Positions 47,718 through 57,585 of a stretch of 64,000 bases of DNA are shown here, in pieces. Both the position numbers and the translations under genes were made by a program. The stretch spans positions 5,839,501 through 5,903,500 of the forward strand of contig OX637394.1 of assembly GCA_951799425.1 (NCBI GenBank). The letters run 5' to 3'. The notes below the pieces were generated by a model. It did not search any database. It had not been told where the DNA came from and saw nothing but the letters and a program-made list of their open reading frames with translations. Position 1 is the first letter of the stretch; every line of letters starts with the position of its first letter. The stretch is from Ilex aquifolium (lineage: Eukaryota > Streptophyta > Magnoliopsida > Aquifoliales > Aquifoliaceae).

Positions 47718-48470
47718 ATATCTTGGGAAAATTACCAATAAGTATTACTTTTCTCCCACAAACATCCATTAAGTCCTATCATTTTTGTTTTATATCAATG
47801 AAGTCCTAATCTTGATATTTTATCTCAATTAAGTCCTAATTTTATTATATTCCAATTTTGTCCTTAACTTTTAGTTACCAAAACTCTTTCATTCTTCTTA
47901 TTGTGTATCAACTGTTATTTAATTCAATTTAATATTTTTTTGGGAGTGGATCAATTATCATCTATTTTTATATGAGTTAATTTACTAATTTTTTTCTATA
48001 AAAAGCGTTGAGTTTTTATTGAAGCTACAAACATATGGATGCTCAATTTTTGTTGAAGTATTAGTATTCACTTCAATTGCAATTCTAAAATCACAAAATA
48101 CAAGAATTTTTATCGTGAAACTCTTGTTCATCGAGAATACACAGGGTCTTGTTGCATCTCATAATCACAATTCTAAAAATTTTTAGTAATTAGATTTTTC
48201 ATAAAATTATCAAGTAGGCAATACATAATTTAAAACACAAGAAGTTGAGATATGTATGAATAAAAGACGACTAATATTATTGATGTCAATATTTGTCAAG
48301 CAATGGATAAAATTGAAGCAAAATATAGTCTTTATGAAATTTAGAACTTCATTCAGATAAAATATCAAGATTAGGATTTCATTGATATAAAATAAAAATG
48401 ATAGGATTTAATGAATATTTATAAAAAAAATAAAATAATATTTATTTATAATTTTTCCTAATATCTTTAT
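47718..48470. mobile_element. Foldback MITE (~750 bp)
   Basis: Left arm (about 47718-47850: atatcttgggaaaattacc, attaagtcctatcattttt, tatcaatgaagtcctaatc) is inverted in the right arm (about 48350-48470: gattaggatttcattgata, aaaatgataggatttaatg, taatttttcctaatatc). Interior AT-rich, non-coding. Ends accurate to about 10 bp. Confidence 0.75.
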
Positions 48471-48510
48471 ATTTCATCCACATGTGAGTATTCATTAAAT
48501 GTGATAGATG

Positions 48511-48680
48511 TGTGGACGTCCATGGTCAGTGCTCTATGACTATGACCTCTATTTTTCTATCTCTAACTCTGATACACTAAGTTTTTCTGTTGGGACTTGG
48601 GCTTTTATGACTTTATATAGTGAATGTTGAAGGATCATTGCGTGGGTCTAACCATTATTTTACTTTCTATGCTGGACGAG
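48511..48680 (-). pseudogene. Detached promoter and first codons of a CYP714 E-type gene
   Basis: This matches 47019-47200: promoter, TATA box (48611-48620), leader and the start ATG GAC GTC CAC at 48523-48512 (MDVH as in E). Immediately after the fourth codon the match ends. The frame runs into unrelated DNA and stops after 18 codons (TAA). It is therefore a promoter fragment without a gene. Confidence 0.75.
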
Positions 48681-48713
48681 TAGGTTGGACGAGTGGATAA
48701 CAACTCGGATTTC

Positions 48714-48905
48714 ATCCAACAACTCGGATTTCATCCACATGTGAGTATTAATTAAATGTAATGTGGTAGATGTGTGGACCATAAACGAAGGATTCAGATG
48801 TGTGAACCATAAAAGAAAGAATTTTAAAAGAAGGCCGTCCTTTTATGGTTCACACATCTAAATCCTTCTTTTGTGGTCCACACATGTATCACATTTAATA
48901 AATGG
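48714..48905. repeat. Inverted repeat/hairpin next to the detached promoter
   Basis: cagatgtgtgaaccataaaa (about 48790) is inverted as ttttatggttcacacatcta (about 48843), with further pairing of tgtggaccataaa and tttgtggtccaca outward. The left arm also repeats the 45 bp at 48471-48515 (tttcatccacatgtgagta). Foldback arm length is about 60 bp. Confidence 0.7.
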
Positions 48906-49179
48906 ATAATATTATTTAAATTTAAAAATTTGACATAATTTAAAATTTTAATAATATGATTTTATTGGAAGGCTCACAGTCAATCCAAAAGTCATAGTAA
49001 ATTAGATCTCAATAGCATTGCTCACCCGTAAAGTCGGACACGGCTAACTTGTTTATTTATTTTCATTGACACTAATCCGATAATAACATGTTATCAACAT
49101 GAACATGGACCGATAATTTTTTATTTAAATTGACCTATTCTATGGGTTTAAATAGTATATAAAAAGAAAAAGGTCAGTT

Positions 49180-49495
49180 TCATTGATACCTCATAGATTT
49201 AAGTCATATTTCACTGACATCTTCTCTAGTTTTTGAAATATCACTGTATATCCTTGTGAATTTTTGTTTACTAATAGAATACATAATTTTATTAAATTAC
49301 CCTTACTAAAACTTCTATTGTATGGCCAAGGGTAAATTTGGTAATTTATAAGAGAATAAACTATTACATCACACTATGAATAGTTTATGAAACGTGTATG
49401 TAAATTACATGAGTGTACAATAATATTTAAAAAATTAGAGAATGTGTCAATAAAATATAACTTAAATCTAGCGGGTGTCGGTCAAATTTACATAA
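49180..49495. mobile_element. Foldback MITE (~315 bp)
   Basis: Left arm (ctcatagatttaagtcat, cactgacatcttctctag) is inverted in the right arm (ctagagaatgtgtcaat-like, aacttaaatctagcgggtg, 49415-49480). AT-rich centre, non-coding. Confidence 0.65.
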
Positions 49496-49739
49496 AATAA
49501 AAATATAACAGCAATTAAGGCCGACAATGTCCTTACTTTATGGGACCCGACTACACCCATGTGTAGTGTAGTGAGTGAGTTGGGGACCAATTAAGGACGA
49601 CAATGTCCTTACCCTATGTGACTACACCCCTGTGTTGGACAGTGAGTTGGGGACCAATTCAGGACGACAATGACTTGAATATGGTACAGTCAAAAAAAAT
49701 TTAGTATGTACCTTCAAAATTTATTACTATAAAAAAAAA

Positions 49740-50055
49740 ATTTATAATTTTTGTGGGTCATTTTATAATCAAAATATTTATTATTTTTGTGGTTAATTTA
49801 TCACTTTTGTGGTATTTTTACCACTGTTGTGGATATTTTTACTACATTTGTGATAACCATTTTTATCACGTTTCTTAAGTACAAAAAAATTATCATTTTT
49901 GTGGGTGATTTACTATATTTGTGGTTATTTTTATAACATTTATAAATTTTTTACCACTATTGTGATAAATATTTTTACTATTTTTTTAAATACCACAATA
50001 ATAGTATAATTACTCACAAATATGATAAAAAAAATACCACAATAGTGGTAAATCT
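49740..50055. repeat. Degenerate repeat of a tttttgtggt motif
   Basis: Variants of atttttgtggttatttttacc recur through this stretch, ending in the inverted form (accacaatagtggtaa). Low complexity; no coding potential. Confidence 0.55.
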
Positions 50056-51793
50056 CTGTACCGTACCGCAATTTTGAATTTCGGTGACTACACCCATGTG
50101 GTCACATAAGGTACTACACCAGGCCCCAACCCAACCTACTGCCTACTGCCCAGACCAACCAAACTCCCAACTAACGGCACCACCAACCAAACTCCATCTT
50201 CTTTCTATCAAAGTCCCACATCCCACCAACAACCCAAAAGATCATAACCCACCGCCCACTGCTACAACCTAAAAATCCTAACCCATAAGCCACTACCACC
50301 ATCTCATCATAACTATACATAGAAACACCCAATTGCCACCACCAATCTAAAAAGGAAAATGTTATTTGATCTTATTTAATGATCTTTTTTAGAGATTTAA
50401 TGATGTACAATCATTAGATTAATTATGAGTTGTATCTAACATTAGAATTTACAACTAATCTAATAGTTATATTGAAACCACATTACTAGGTTCTCAAATA
50501 AAGTCTATGTAGCATTACTCATCCAAAAATTCCAACCCACCACCCTCCAATTTCGCTGCCCCCAAAACTCATATCCGTAGATAACAACCCACTAAACTTC
50601 TCTTACCCGTTACTCACACAACATCAAACCCACCCACCAAAAACATTCCCTCTTGCATAAGCAATGGAATCAACGTCATCCAAGAACACCACTCCCACAC
50701 CAGCAACCACCAGTAATCATCACTCTACAACCTTAACCCACCAAATTAACACCATCACAAATCGATAAGCAAAGCCAAGAGAGGAGAGTTGGGATGTTCA
50801 TGTTTGTATGAGTGTTGTGTTATGTGCGTATGAGATAAATATTCATAAGGTTTGGTATGATATTTGTGTTTTTGTCAAATTGGTTGTCTGGTTTTTGTTA
50901 AAAGGTTATAATGGTTATTTTATAATTTTTCTTAGATCCGTTAGTTGACCGCTACTGATAGGGGTAACAATATTATTTTTCATACCCGAGGGGTATATTT
51001 GATTTAGTGACAAACCTTAAGGATTCAAGTGTAATTCTCCCTTTTAAATTTCAGTTCCCTACCTCTTACTTTTTCCAACGGTTTCCGAGAAAATTGTCAT
51101 ACATTCTCATTTCCCACATAATATCCACGAGGAAAAATGTTATACTTACCAAATTTTTTTATCAAATTTTTCATCTCAACTGATGTGGTACAATCTTCGT
51201 TATTGAATATTAATGAGACCTACTTATCTGATGGTGAAAAATTGTGCCATATTATTTGGAATGAAAATTTCTTATTTTTGTTATCATGTCTCGTCTCTTT
51301 CTCTCCTTCTCAACACAATAAAGTATCGAGGTTTCAATCCATGGGATAAACATGACTTTTTGATCTTACCGGTGAAACTTAACACAAAAAGTGGGGCAAA
51401 ATTCATGGGCAATCAAAGCCCTATTATTTTGGGTTTCTAATCAACCAATAATCTGCCTAAATTTGGATGGACTAGCTAGGGTTTCGAGGACTTCATACGC
51501 AGTTCATCAGATAAGAGTTGATTTGTCTGATACTGTTGGACTTGAGTAATTGATTTGTAGAAATCAACTAATAGTGTTTTCTCTTAGTTAAATTTCGTTA
51601 AAGTTTAGTTAATATTATGTTCTAATTTTTTGTTGTAATAGGATCGGATCGGACTAGATTGTCGGATCGGATGTCCAATTGTAAAAAAATCGGATGTGGG
51701 CACCAATTTTTGAATCCGACGGATATACGGATCAGATTTTCTTAACGGATTCGGATTCAGAATACTATAGATCCGATCCGTTGACAGACCTAA
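50056..51793. other. Intergenic, no gene recognised
   Basis: A Pro/Thr-codon-like, C-rich stretch at 50084-50750 is low-complexity and not a credible gene. At 50356-50525 an atgttattt...gtagcattactc pair resembles the Mutator-like MITE family of 52390. The end of a long-arm foldback (ttagtgacaaaccttaagg, gtgtaattctccc) is at about 50990-51042. A small ggatcggatcgg/atccgatccg inverted pair lies at 51640-51780. Confidence 0.45.
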
Positions 51794-52030
51794 TATCAGC
51801 AATGCTGACGTGGTATCACTAATCAATAATAAAATACCAAGTGGATAAGGTGAACCCCACTTGGATAGTTATTTAATTACATAGAGTAAGAGTGGGTAGT
51901 TATTTGCTTACATAGAAGGTTGATTATTAATTTTAGTGGGGCTCATTTTTGCTTATTTGTTTTGATATTATTGGTAAGTGAAACCACGTCAGCATTGCCA
52001 CGTAATATCACTGTTGTAATGAATATTTTC
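51794..52030. mobile_element. Foldback MITE
   Basis: tatcagcaatgctgacgtgg (left) and ccacgtcagcattgccacg (right, about 51985-52004) are inverted. Related sequence is present at about 33960-34100. Confidence 0.6.
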
Positions 52031-52389
52031 TCCTATTCCTCCGACTTGGCCTTTAATTTGGGGACGGTGACAGTGCAAAGAGTGTGGGTAGTTGGTCGTG
52101 TTAATAAAAGTGTCACAGTAGATCTTGTTCGGGTTATGCTTGTTATTGTTGTGGCGGGTTCGTATTTGATTTTTCGACATGATTATTTAATAGGTCATGT
52201 TCAAGTTAAGGGTTGTTCGATACAAATCCGAAATGATACGACCTAAACTCAACACGACACGACTTGATTGTCATCCCTATACGAAACCATAAAAACTATA
52301 GTAGAGGGGCTTCGTTGTAAAATTACCTATAAAACTTGTTGGTTGAAAATTGGTTCAATTTATCCCTCATGCTCCAGGAGTTAAAAATA

Positions 52390-52561
52390 GAGTAATGCTA
52401 CTTGAATTTAAAATGTTGACTTAATTTGTTAACTTAATCAATCATTATAATTGATTTAATTGTGGGTTTCAATATTTATTAAGATCTACTATCTATTTAA
52501 TAGTTGTGATTGATCAAATCAACAAATCATGTCAACATTTTAAATTCAAATAACATTTCTC
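52390..52561. mobile_element. Mutator-like MITE (172 bp)
   Basis: Ends GAGTAATGCTACTTGAATTT and aaattcaaataacatttctc pair over more than 30 bp, extending through aaaatgttgac. A 9-bp target duplication with one mismatch flanks it: ttaaaaata (52381-52389) and ttaaagata (52562-52570). Nine-base duplications are the mark of Mutator-like elements. Confidence 0.85.
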
Positions 52562-52569
52562 TTAAAGAT

Positions 52570-52933
52570 ATCCACTCTAGAAGGGATGAATTGTCTAGTT
52601 CCTACTGTCCAATTTTTTCAAACGCAACATTTATCAAATCCAATTTTTTGGATGCAAATGAAAGATAGGTGGGCTCCAAGGACATTTTTAGCTAATCCCC
52701 CTCTCTAATCCTCTAAAATCCCGTGAAACTAGAAGAATAAACTTGAATCATTCAACTCTCCTTATTTATGGTTCATTCAAAAAAAAAAATCTCTTTATTT
52801 ATGGAAGATTGAAATTAAATTGACAGATGACCAACAAAATAAAATAAAATTGACATAATTACTGGTAAACTATTCCCATGTACATCTCATATATATAATT
52901 AGCTTACCAAAGCCAATGGATTTATTCGAATGG
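52570..52933. other. Intergenic; short homology to the CYP714 F upstream region
   Basis: The stretch at about 52785-52880 (ctctttatttatggaagatt, tactggtaaactattcc) matches 60698-60755 upstream of CYP714 F. It may be a remnant of a P450 flank or just a shared repeat. No gene. Confidence 0.45.
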
Positions 52934-52941
52934 TTGAGGAG

Positions 52942-53540
52942 TAGGGACGACAGTAGACTGAGAAAAAATGGATATTCGTTCAAATTCGTCCCGTTTAAAC
53001 TGGAGATGGATCATACGTATTGGACGGTAGACATATACGAGGAATACCCGTATAAACTCATACGGGGATGGAGGTAGGGATGGACTAACATTTACCCCCT
53101 CCTTGCCCCCTCCCCTCCCCTCCCCCGCTAAACCTGTTGGTTTTTATATTATTTTTCCATCGTTCATAGAAACTCTTCATGCTTTATGTTTACTCTGTTT
53201 TTTTTTTTTTTTTTTTTGAGTGAAGTTTATCAAACTAGAATATGTTGAAACGTGCCTTGGTTGTGATATATAGAGTTAAATCTTTTAATTATGTTATGAT
53301 ATTCTATAATTATATTGGATTATTTAGAATTTTGGATTATTATGTTGGGCTTGGGTGGGGACGGGAGTGAAGGCAGGGGCGGGATGGGGGGCAAGAATTA
53401 GAATTTACCTGTGGACGGGGATGAGAATAAAAACTAGCTCCATTAACGAGGATGGACTGGAGATGAACAGAGTATTTTTAAGCAGGTATGGGAATGAAGA
53501 CTATTCCCCCCACCCCTGCCCCAGTCCACTACCATCCCTA
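52942..53540. mobile_element. hAT-like element (599 bp)
   Basis: Ends TAGGGACGACAGTAGACTG and cagtccactaccatcccta are inverted. The 8-bp target duplication ttgaggag is perfect at 52934-52941 and 53541-53548. The interior has a C-rich tract (53094-53130), a T run (53200-53217) and a G-rich tract (53350-53390); non-coding. Confidence 0.9.
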
Positions 53541-53805
53541 TTGAGGAGTTGTCCTACCCAAGAATGACATGGGTCGAGTTTTACCATTATCAGATTTGCT
53601 ACCTCACAAACAATTAACATACCAAAACACCCTTAAAAATATCATGAGATAACAAACAATTTTTTCTGCAGTTTAAAAAGTTGATGTTTAAGCCTCTTCT
53701 TTTTTTGGACAGTAAGATTAGTTTTACGTATTTGGATATTTTATTTATAGGGGATAGGAACTTATATCTTCAAAAATTTTCAAATTTAGATGTCTTGTGT
53801 TACAC

Positions 53806-55328
53806 TAAGTGGCGGAGTCACATGGGACCAGAGTGGGCACTCCCCCACCCCCTCCTCCAATTTGGACCATCTTGGATGATGGCTCATAAAATTATTTAAT
53901 ACATTATATTTGATGGGCCAAGCCCAAGGGCCCAACTTATGTTATAAGTCCAAGGGCCCGACTCCAGGAGATCCAGCAAATCCAACCCAATATGATCAAC
54001 CCGGTCAAGCTCATCAAGCTCAAGGAGCTAAATTAGCAGGAGCACACAAGGTCATCCAAGGACCCCTGGCGTCCAGACCATCCCAGGCGCCCATGCCATC
54101 ACGTCAGGCGCCCAGACACTCTCAGGCGCCCAGGTCTCCTCTTCAGGCGGCTTGCCCTCCTCCTCAGGCGCCTAGGTCTCCTCCTCAGGCGCCCAGCCCT
54201 CCTCCTCGCCACCCTAGAGTAAGGGTCATCCTAGGAGCCTCACCTTCACCACCTTGAAAACAGTCAACCTTCACCTCATCATTTGACCGAGTCTCATGGA
54301 GAGCACCGCAACTGTCTTGCCCGTTGAGAAGAAGTCGCCAGCTCCACTACAATAGCTATTTAGTTACTATTAAGTCGCCCCAATCTGTGAGGGAACACTT
54401 GGGGGGCAAGACACTTGGTTGAGCATACCTCTCTCCTCTCACTCTCAGCTTGTAACTCTCTGCTCCTTGCACACTTGAGTTAATAAAAGACCCGACGACC
54501 CTAGCCATTCAGAAGTGGACGTAAATCACATTAACCGAACCACTATAATTCTTGTCTTATCTCTACTTTAATTACTGCATTTACTACTCACACTTGACAG
54601 GTGGTGTGCAAAGCCAATTTGTGCATCATCAATATTTGCCCCTCTTAAATTTTTGAAAATTTCAAATATAGTTCTACTCTTTTTTTTCCAATAAATTAAA
54701 CTCTGTAAAATAAATGTTTTATTTTTGGATTGAGTAAATCCGATGTAATTATCATGATCTATTTGTATACCGACCAAAAAGTAATACTTCTCTTTATATA
54801 ACACAATGGTCGCTACTTTTTAAGAATAATTTTTAGTTGTTATTTATCATTTTTTTGGAAATAATAGTCTATAATTACCTAATAAAACACGATTTGATAC
54901 AAAAAAATAAAATGTGGTAAGTTAAAAATAATTTAAGCATTTCGAATATGCAATTTTTCTAGAAGATCGATAATGGTCTCAACTAGGTTTCGCAACTAAA
55001 TACAAAATGATTTTATTACAGACTTGTGATTGTGCGAATTGATAGGACATTAGTGAGAAATTAATTTATATTTAATTAATATATAAAATTTTAGAGATTT
55101 TAAAGAACGTTGTATTTTTTGAAATATATAATTGCGTTTAAATGTACTAAAAAAAATATTTTGTGTATTTTTTTAAAATTTTTTATTTCGACTAAATAAA
55201 AATTAAATTTACTATTTTGACTAAATAAAAATTAAATTTACTATTTCATAGTAACTTTGTCTTGAGTCTTAATTTTTTGTCATTCTTGAACTTAATTATT
55301 TTGTATTAACTAGTGAATTATTTTTAGT

Positions 55329-55378
<50 letters not shown>

Positions 55379-55393
55379 CTAACTCCGCCCTTG
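53806..55393. mobile_element. hAT-like element carrying a nested solo LTR
   Basis: Ends taagtggcggagtcac and ctccgcccttg are approximately inverted, and gttacac flanks both sides (53799-53805 and 55394-55400). About 0.7 kb of its length is the inserted LTR at 53911-54631. The remainder is AT-rich, includes a TA run at 55328-55375, and encodes nothing recognisable. Confidence 0.65.
53911..54631 (+). mobile_element. Solo LTR of a Ty3/gypsy-type retrotransposon (721 bp)
   Basis: Begins TGATG and ends CATCA, and is flanked by a perfect 5-bp duplication ATATT (53906-53910 and 54632-54636). The 3' part has LTR-like content: a gacgaccctagcc stretch and agtggacgtaaatcacatta followed by accgaaccac, as in many plant gypsy LTRs, and an aataaaa signal at 54483. 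No internal domain is present, so it arose by recombination between two LTRs. The Pro-rich open frame at 53910-54257 (repeated tcaggcgccc motifs) is within the LTR. Confidence 0.85.
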
Positions 55394-55539
55394 GTTACAC
55401 CACTACTGTGTTTGGTACATGGAAATGCTTTTACATGAAAATCGAATGAAGGTGGGAATGAAATTAAATAGGAATTGAATGAAATGGAACATAATGTACA
55501 TTACCTTTTCAATATTTCATAACAACTGCGATTAAGTGT

Positions 55540-55960
55540 TAGAATAAAATTTAAAATCTACTTAAATATTTGGATAATTCCTAGACTCAAATTTGACTTA
55601 ACTCGGACTTGGACCCATGACCTAAACCTAGACTCAAACTCGATCTTTAGACCCTATAATCAGACCTAAATCCCATCCCAAACTTGGACCCAGACCTAGA
55701 CCCGAACCTAGAATCAGACCTAAACCCTAACCCTAACTCGAATCCTGACCCCGGACTTAAACCCGAACCCAGACCCTGATCGGAGCCCTGTCTCGAGACC
55801 CAAACCTAAACCTCGAACCTTGACTCCAGACTTAGACACGGGCCAAACCCTGGACCTGGACCCAGACCCCACCACGAACCCTAAGCTCAACCCGACTTAA
55901 ACTCAAAAACCTGACCTTGACCCCGAACCTGGACCTAATCTCGAGTGGAGGCTGTGTGGT
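55540..55960. repeat. Degenerate hexamer repeat, telomere-like patches
   Basis: Imperfect repeats of (g)accc(a/t)a / gacctaaa through about 400 bp. A short patch at about 55721-55740 reads taaaccctaaccctaact, close to the plant telomere unit. Mostly diverged; no coding content. Confidence 0.7.
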
Positions 55961-56244
55961 GGCGATAGTACATTTACCCACTAATCACATATGCATTGAT
56001 TACATGGGTTTATATATGGCCATTTGGACTCGAATTTCTAAAGTATCTTGTCCTTTTGTTCGACCATACAGTTTTCATTAAACTTTGTGAGAGCAAATAA
56101 TTGTGCACGGTACTAATTGTCTTCATCACTTGCATAAACATTCAAAACACTTGGTCTAAGTCGACCATGAGAAACAGATACTTTGGAGTCAAGGTCCAAA
56201 TGGACTGCTAAATTTACCTGGTGGCCTTGAACTAGAAAAAAAAA

Positions 56245-56535
56245 TAGGGTTAACAATATTTTTGATCCTTAAAATATGTATATTTTGTCAATTTAGTTCT
56301 TATTTTATCAATTTTATTAATTTGGTCTTTAAAATATTCAATCCGTGTCATTTTTTTGACAGTATCACGTACTTAACACGTAATCATTCTGTCAAAAATT
56401 TAATAGTCCGCTTATGTAAAGACGAAAATGACACGAATTGAATACTTTAGAGATCAAATATATAAAATTGTTAAGCAAGAACTAAACATACAAAAAATAT
56501 ATATTTTATGAATCAAAAGTATTATTAAAGGAAAT
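56245..56535. mobile_element. Foldback MITE (~290 bp)
   Basis: Left arm (aatatttttgatccttaaaa, gtcaatttagttcttatttt, attcaatccgtgtcattt) is inverted in the right arm (aaatgacacgaattgaatac, aagaactaaacatac, tgaatcaaaagtattatt). AT-rich, non-coding. Confidence 0.75.
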
Positions 56536-57179
56536 AATATGATGGAACTGCGTGTTGGACCATGTACTATCAGTCTTATATCATGACCACAAAACTTTGA
56601 ATTTCTAAGGCCATCCAGAGGGATTCCATTATCTTCAATTATCATATGAATGTCATACTGATCAAAAACTTTCGGGGTCAAAAGTGGCTGCATTTAAATA
56701 GTTAATCTTGATGGGTCGTACTTTGACTAAGTGGGGTTGGCCACTATGCATTTGTATTTGGTTCAATTAAATATTAATAACGAACACTTGATATTCGTGG
56801 AAAGACTCCGCTCAGGTTAAAGTGCCATAGCAGGTGATTGAGATGGGAATTGACAAAAGACCCATAAAATAAAACAAGAGATGACAAGTATACAATCTTC
56901 AACTTGAAAAATATGAAGTTGAAGATTTTGGAATTCAAAGTTGCTATTATACGGTTATTTTTTTTTTTACTTAAGCAACTCAAGTTTTTGTTTTCAATAA
57001 TATGCGATTTTATAACTCAAAGTGATAAGAGTGTCCACAAGTATTGTACATGTTTGAATCATCGCAACAACGAGGAGAGCCTGTATCAACCTGTTATTGA
57101 ATCCTTGCAGTATTGGATGTTTGAATCACTTAATTTTTTTCAAATTTCATTATGTATGTCAACATATGTATCTATGTTA
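56536..57179. other. Intergenic
   Basis: No gene, RNA or element is recognisable. Confidence 0.4.
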
Positions 57180-57585
57180 TTTGAAGTTGTAAGACATGAA
57201 ATGTACTTGAATTGAAAGATTTAGGTTAAAGTTGAGTTCTGTAAACTCAATGTGAGGGGTTTTCCATATTTGCATACAATAATGTGCCTACTGTTCAGAA
57301 GAAGAGGAGGATGGATTGCTAAGAGAATTGTGATAGATCAAATGTATGCCAAACTAGACTTGGTAATATGGGTGCAACTTGGGCGAGTCAACCCAAACGT
57401 AACAAATAACATTTGTTCGCCAGTAGATTAAAAGGACAACTTTCCTTGTGTAACTGGAACTGGAACGTTAACCAAGTCTCTTCAATGCAAACATGGAAAC
57501 CAGAACATATATATCTTACTTTGTACATCATTCAGCTTGGTTCTTTTATTTATCATGTAACAAAGTATTGCGCTCAAGGCAAAGC

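Noticed and set aside
53910-54257. Proline-rich 115-codon open frame
   Set aside because: It lies entirely within the solo LTR and shows no domain.
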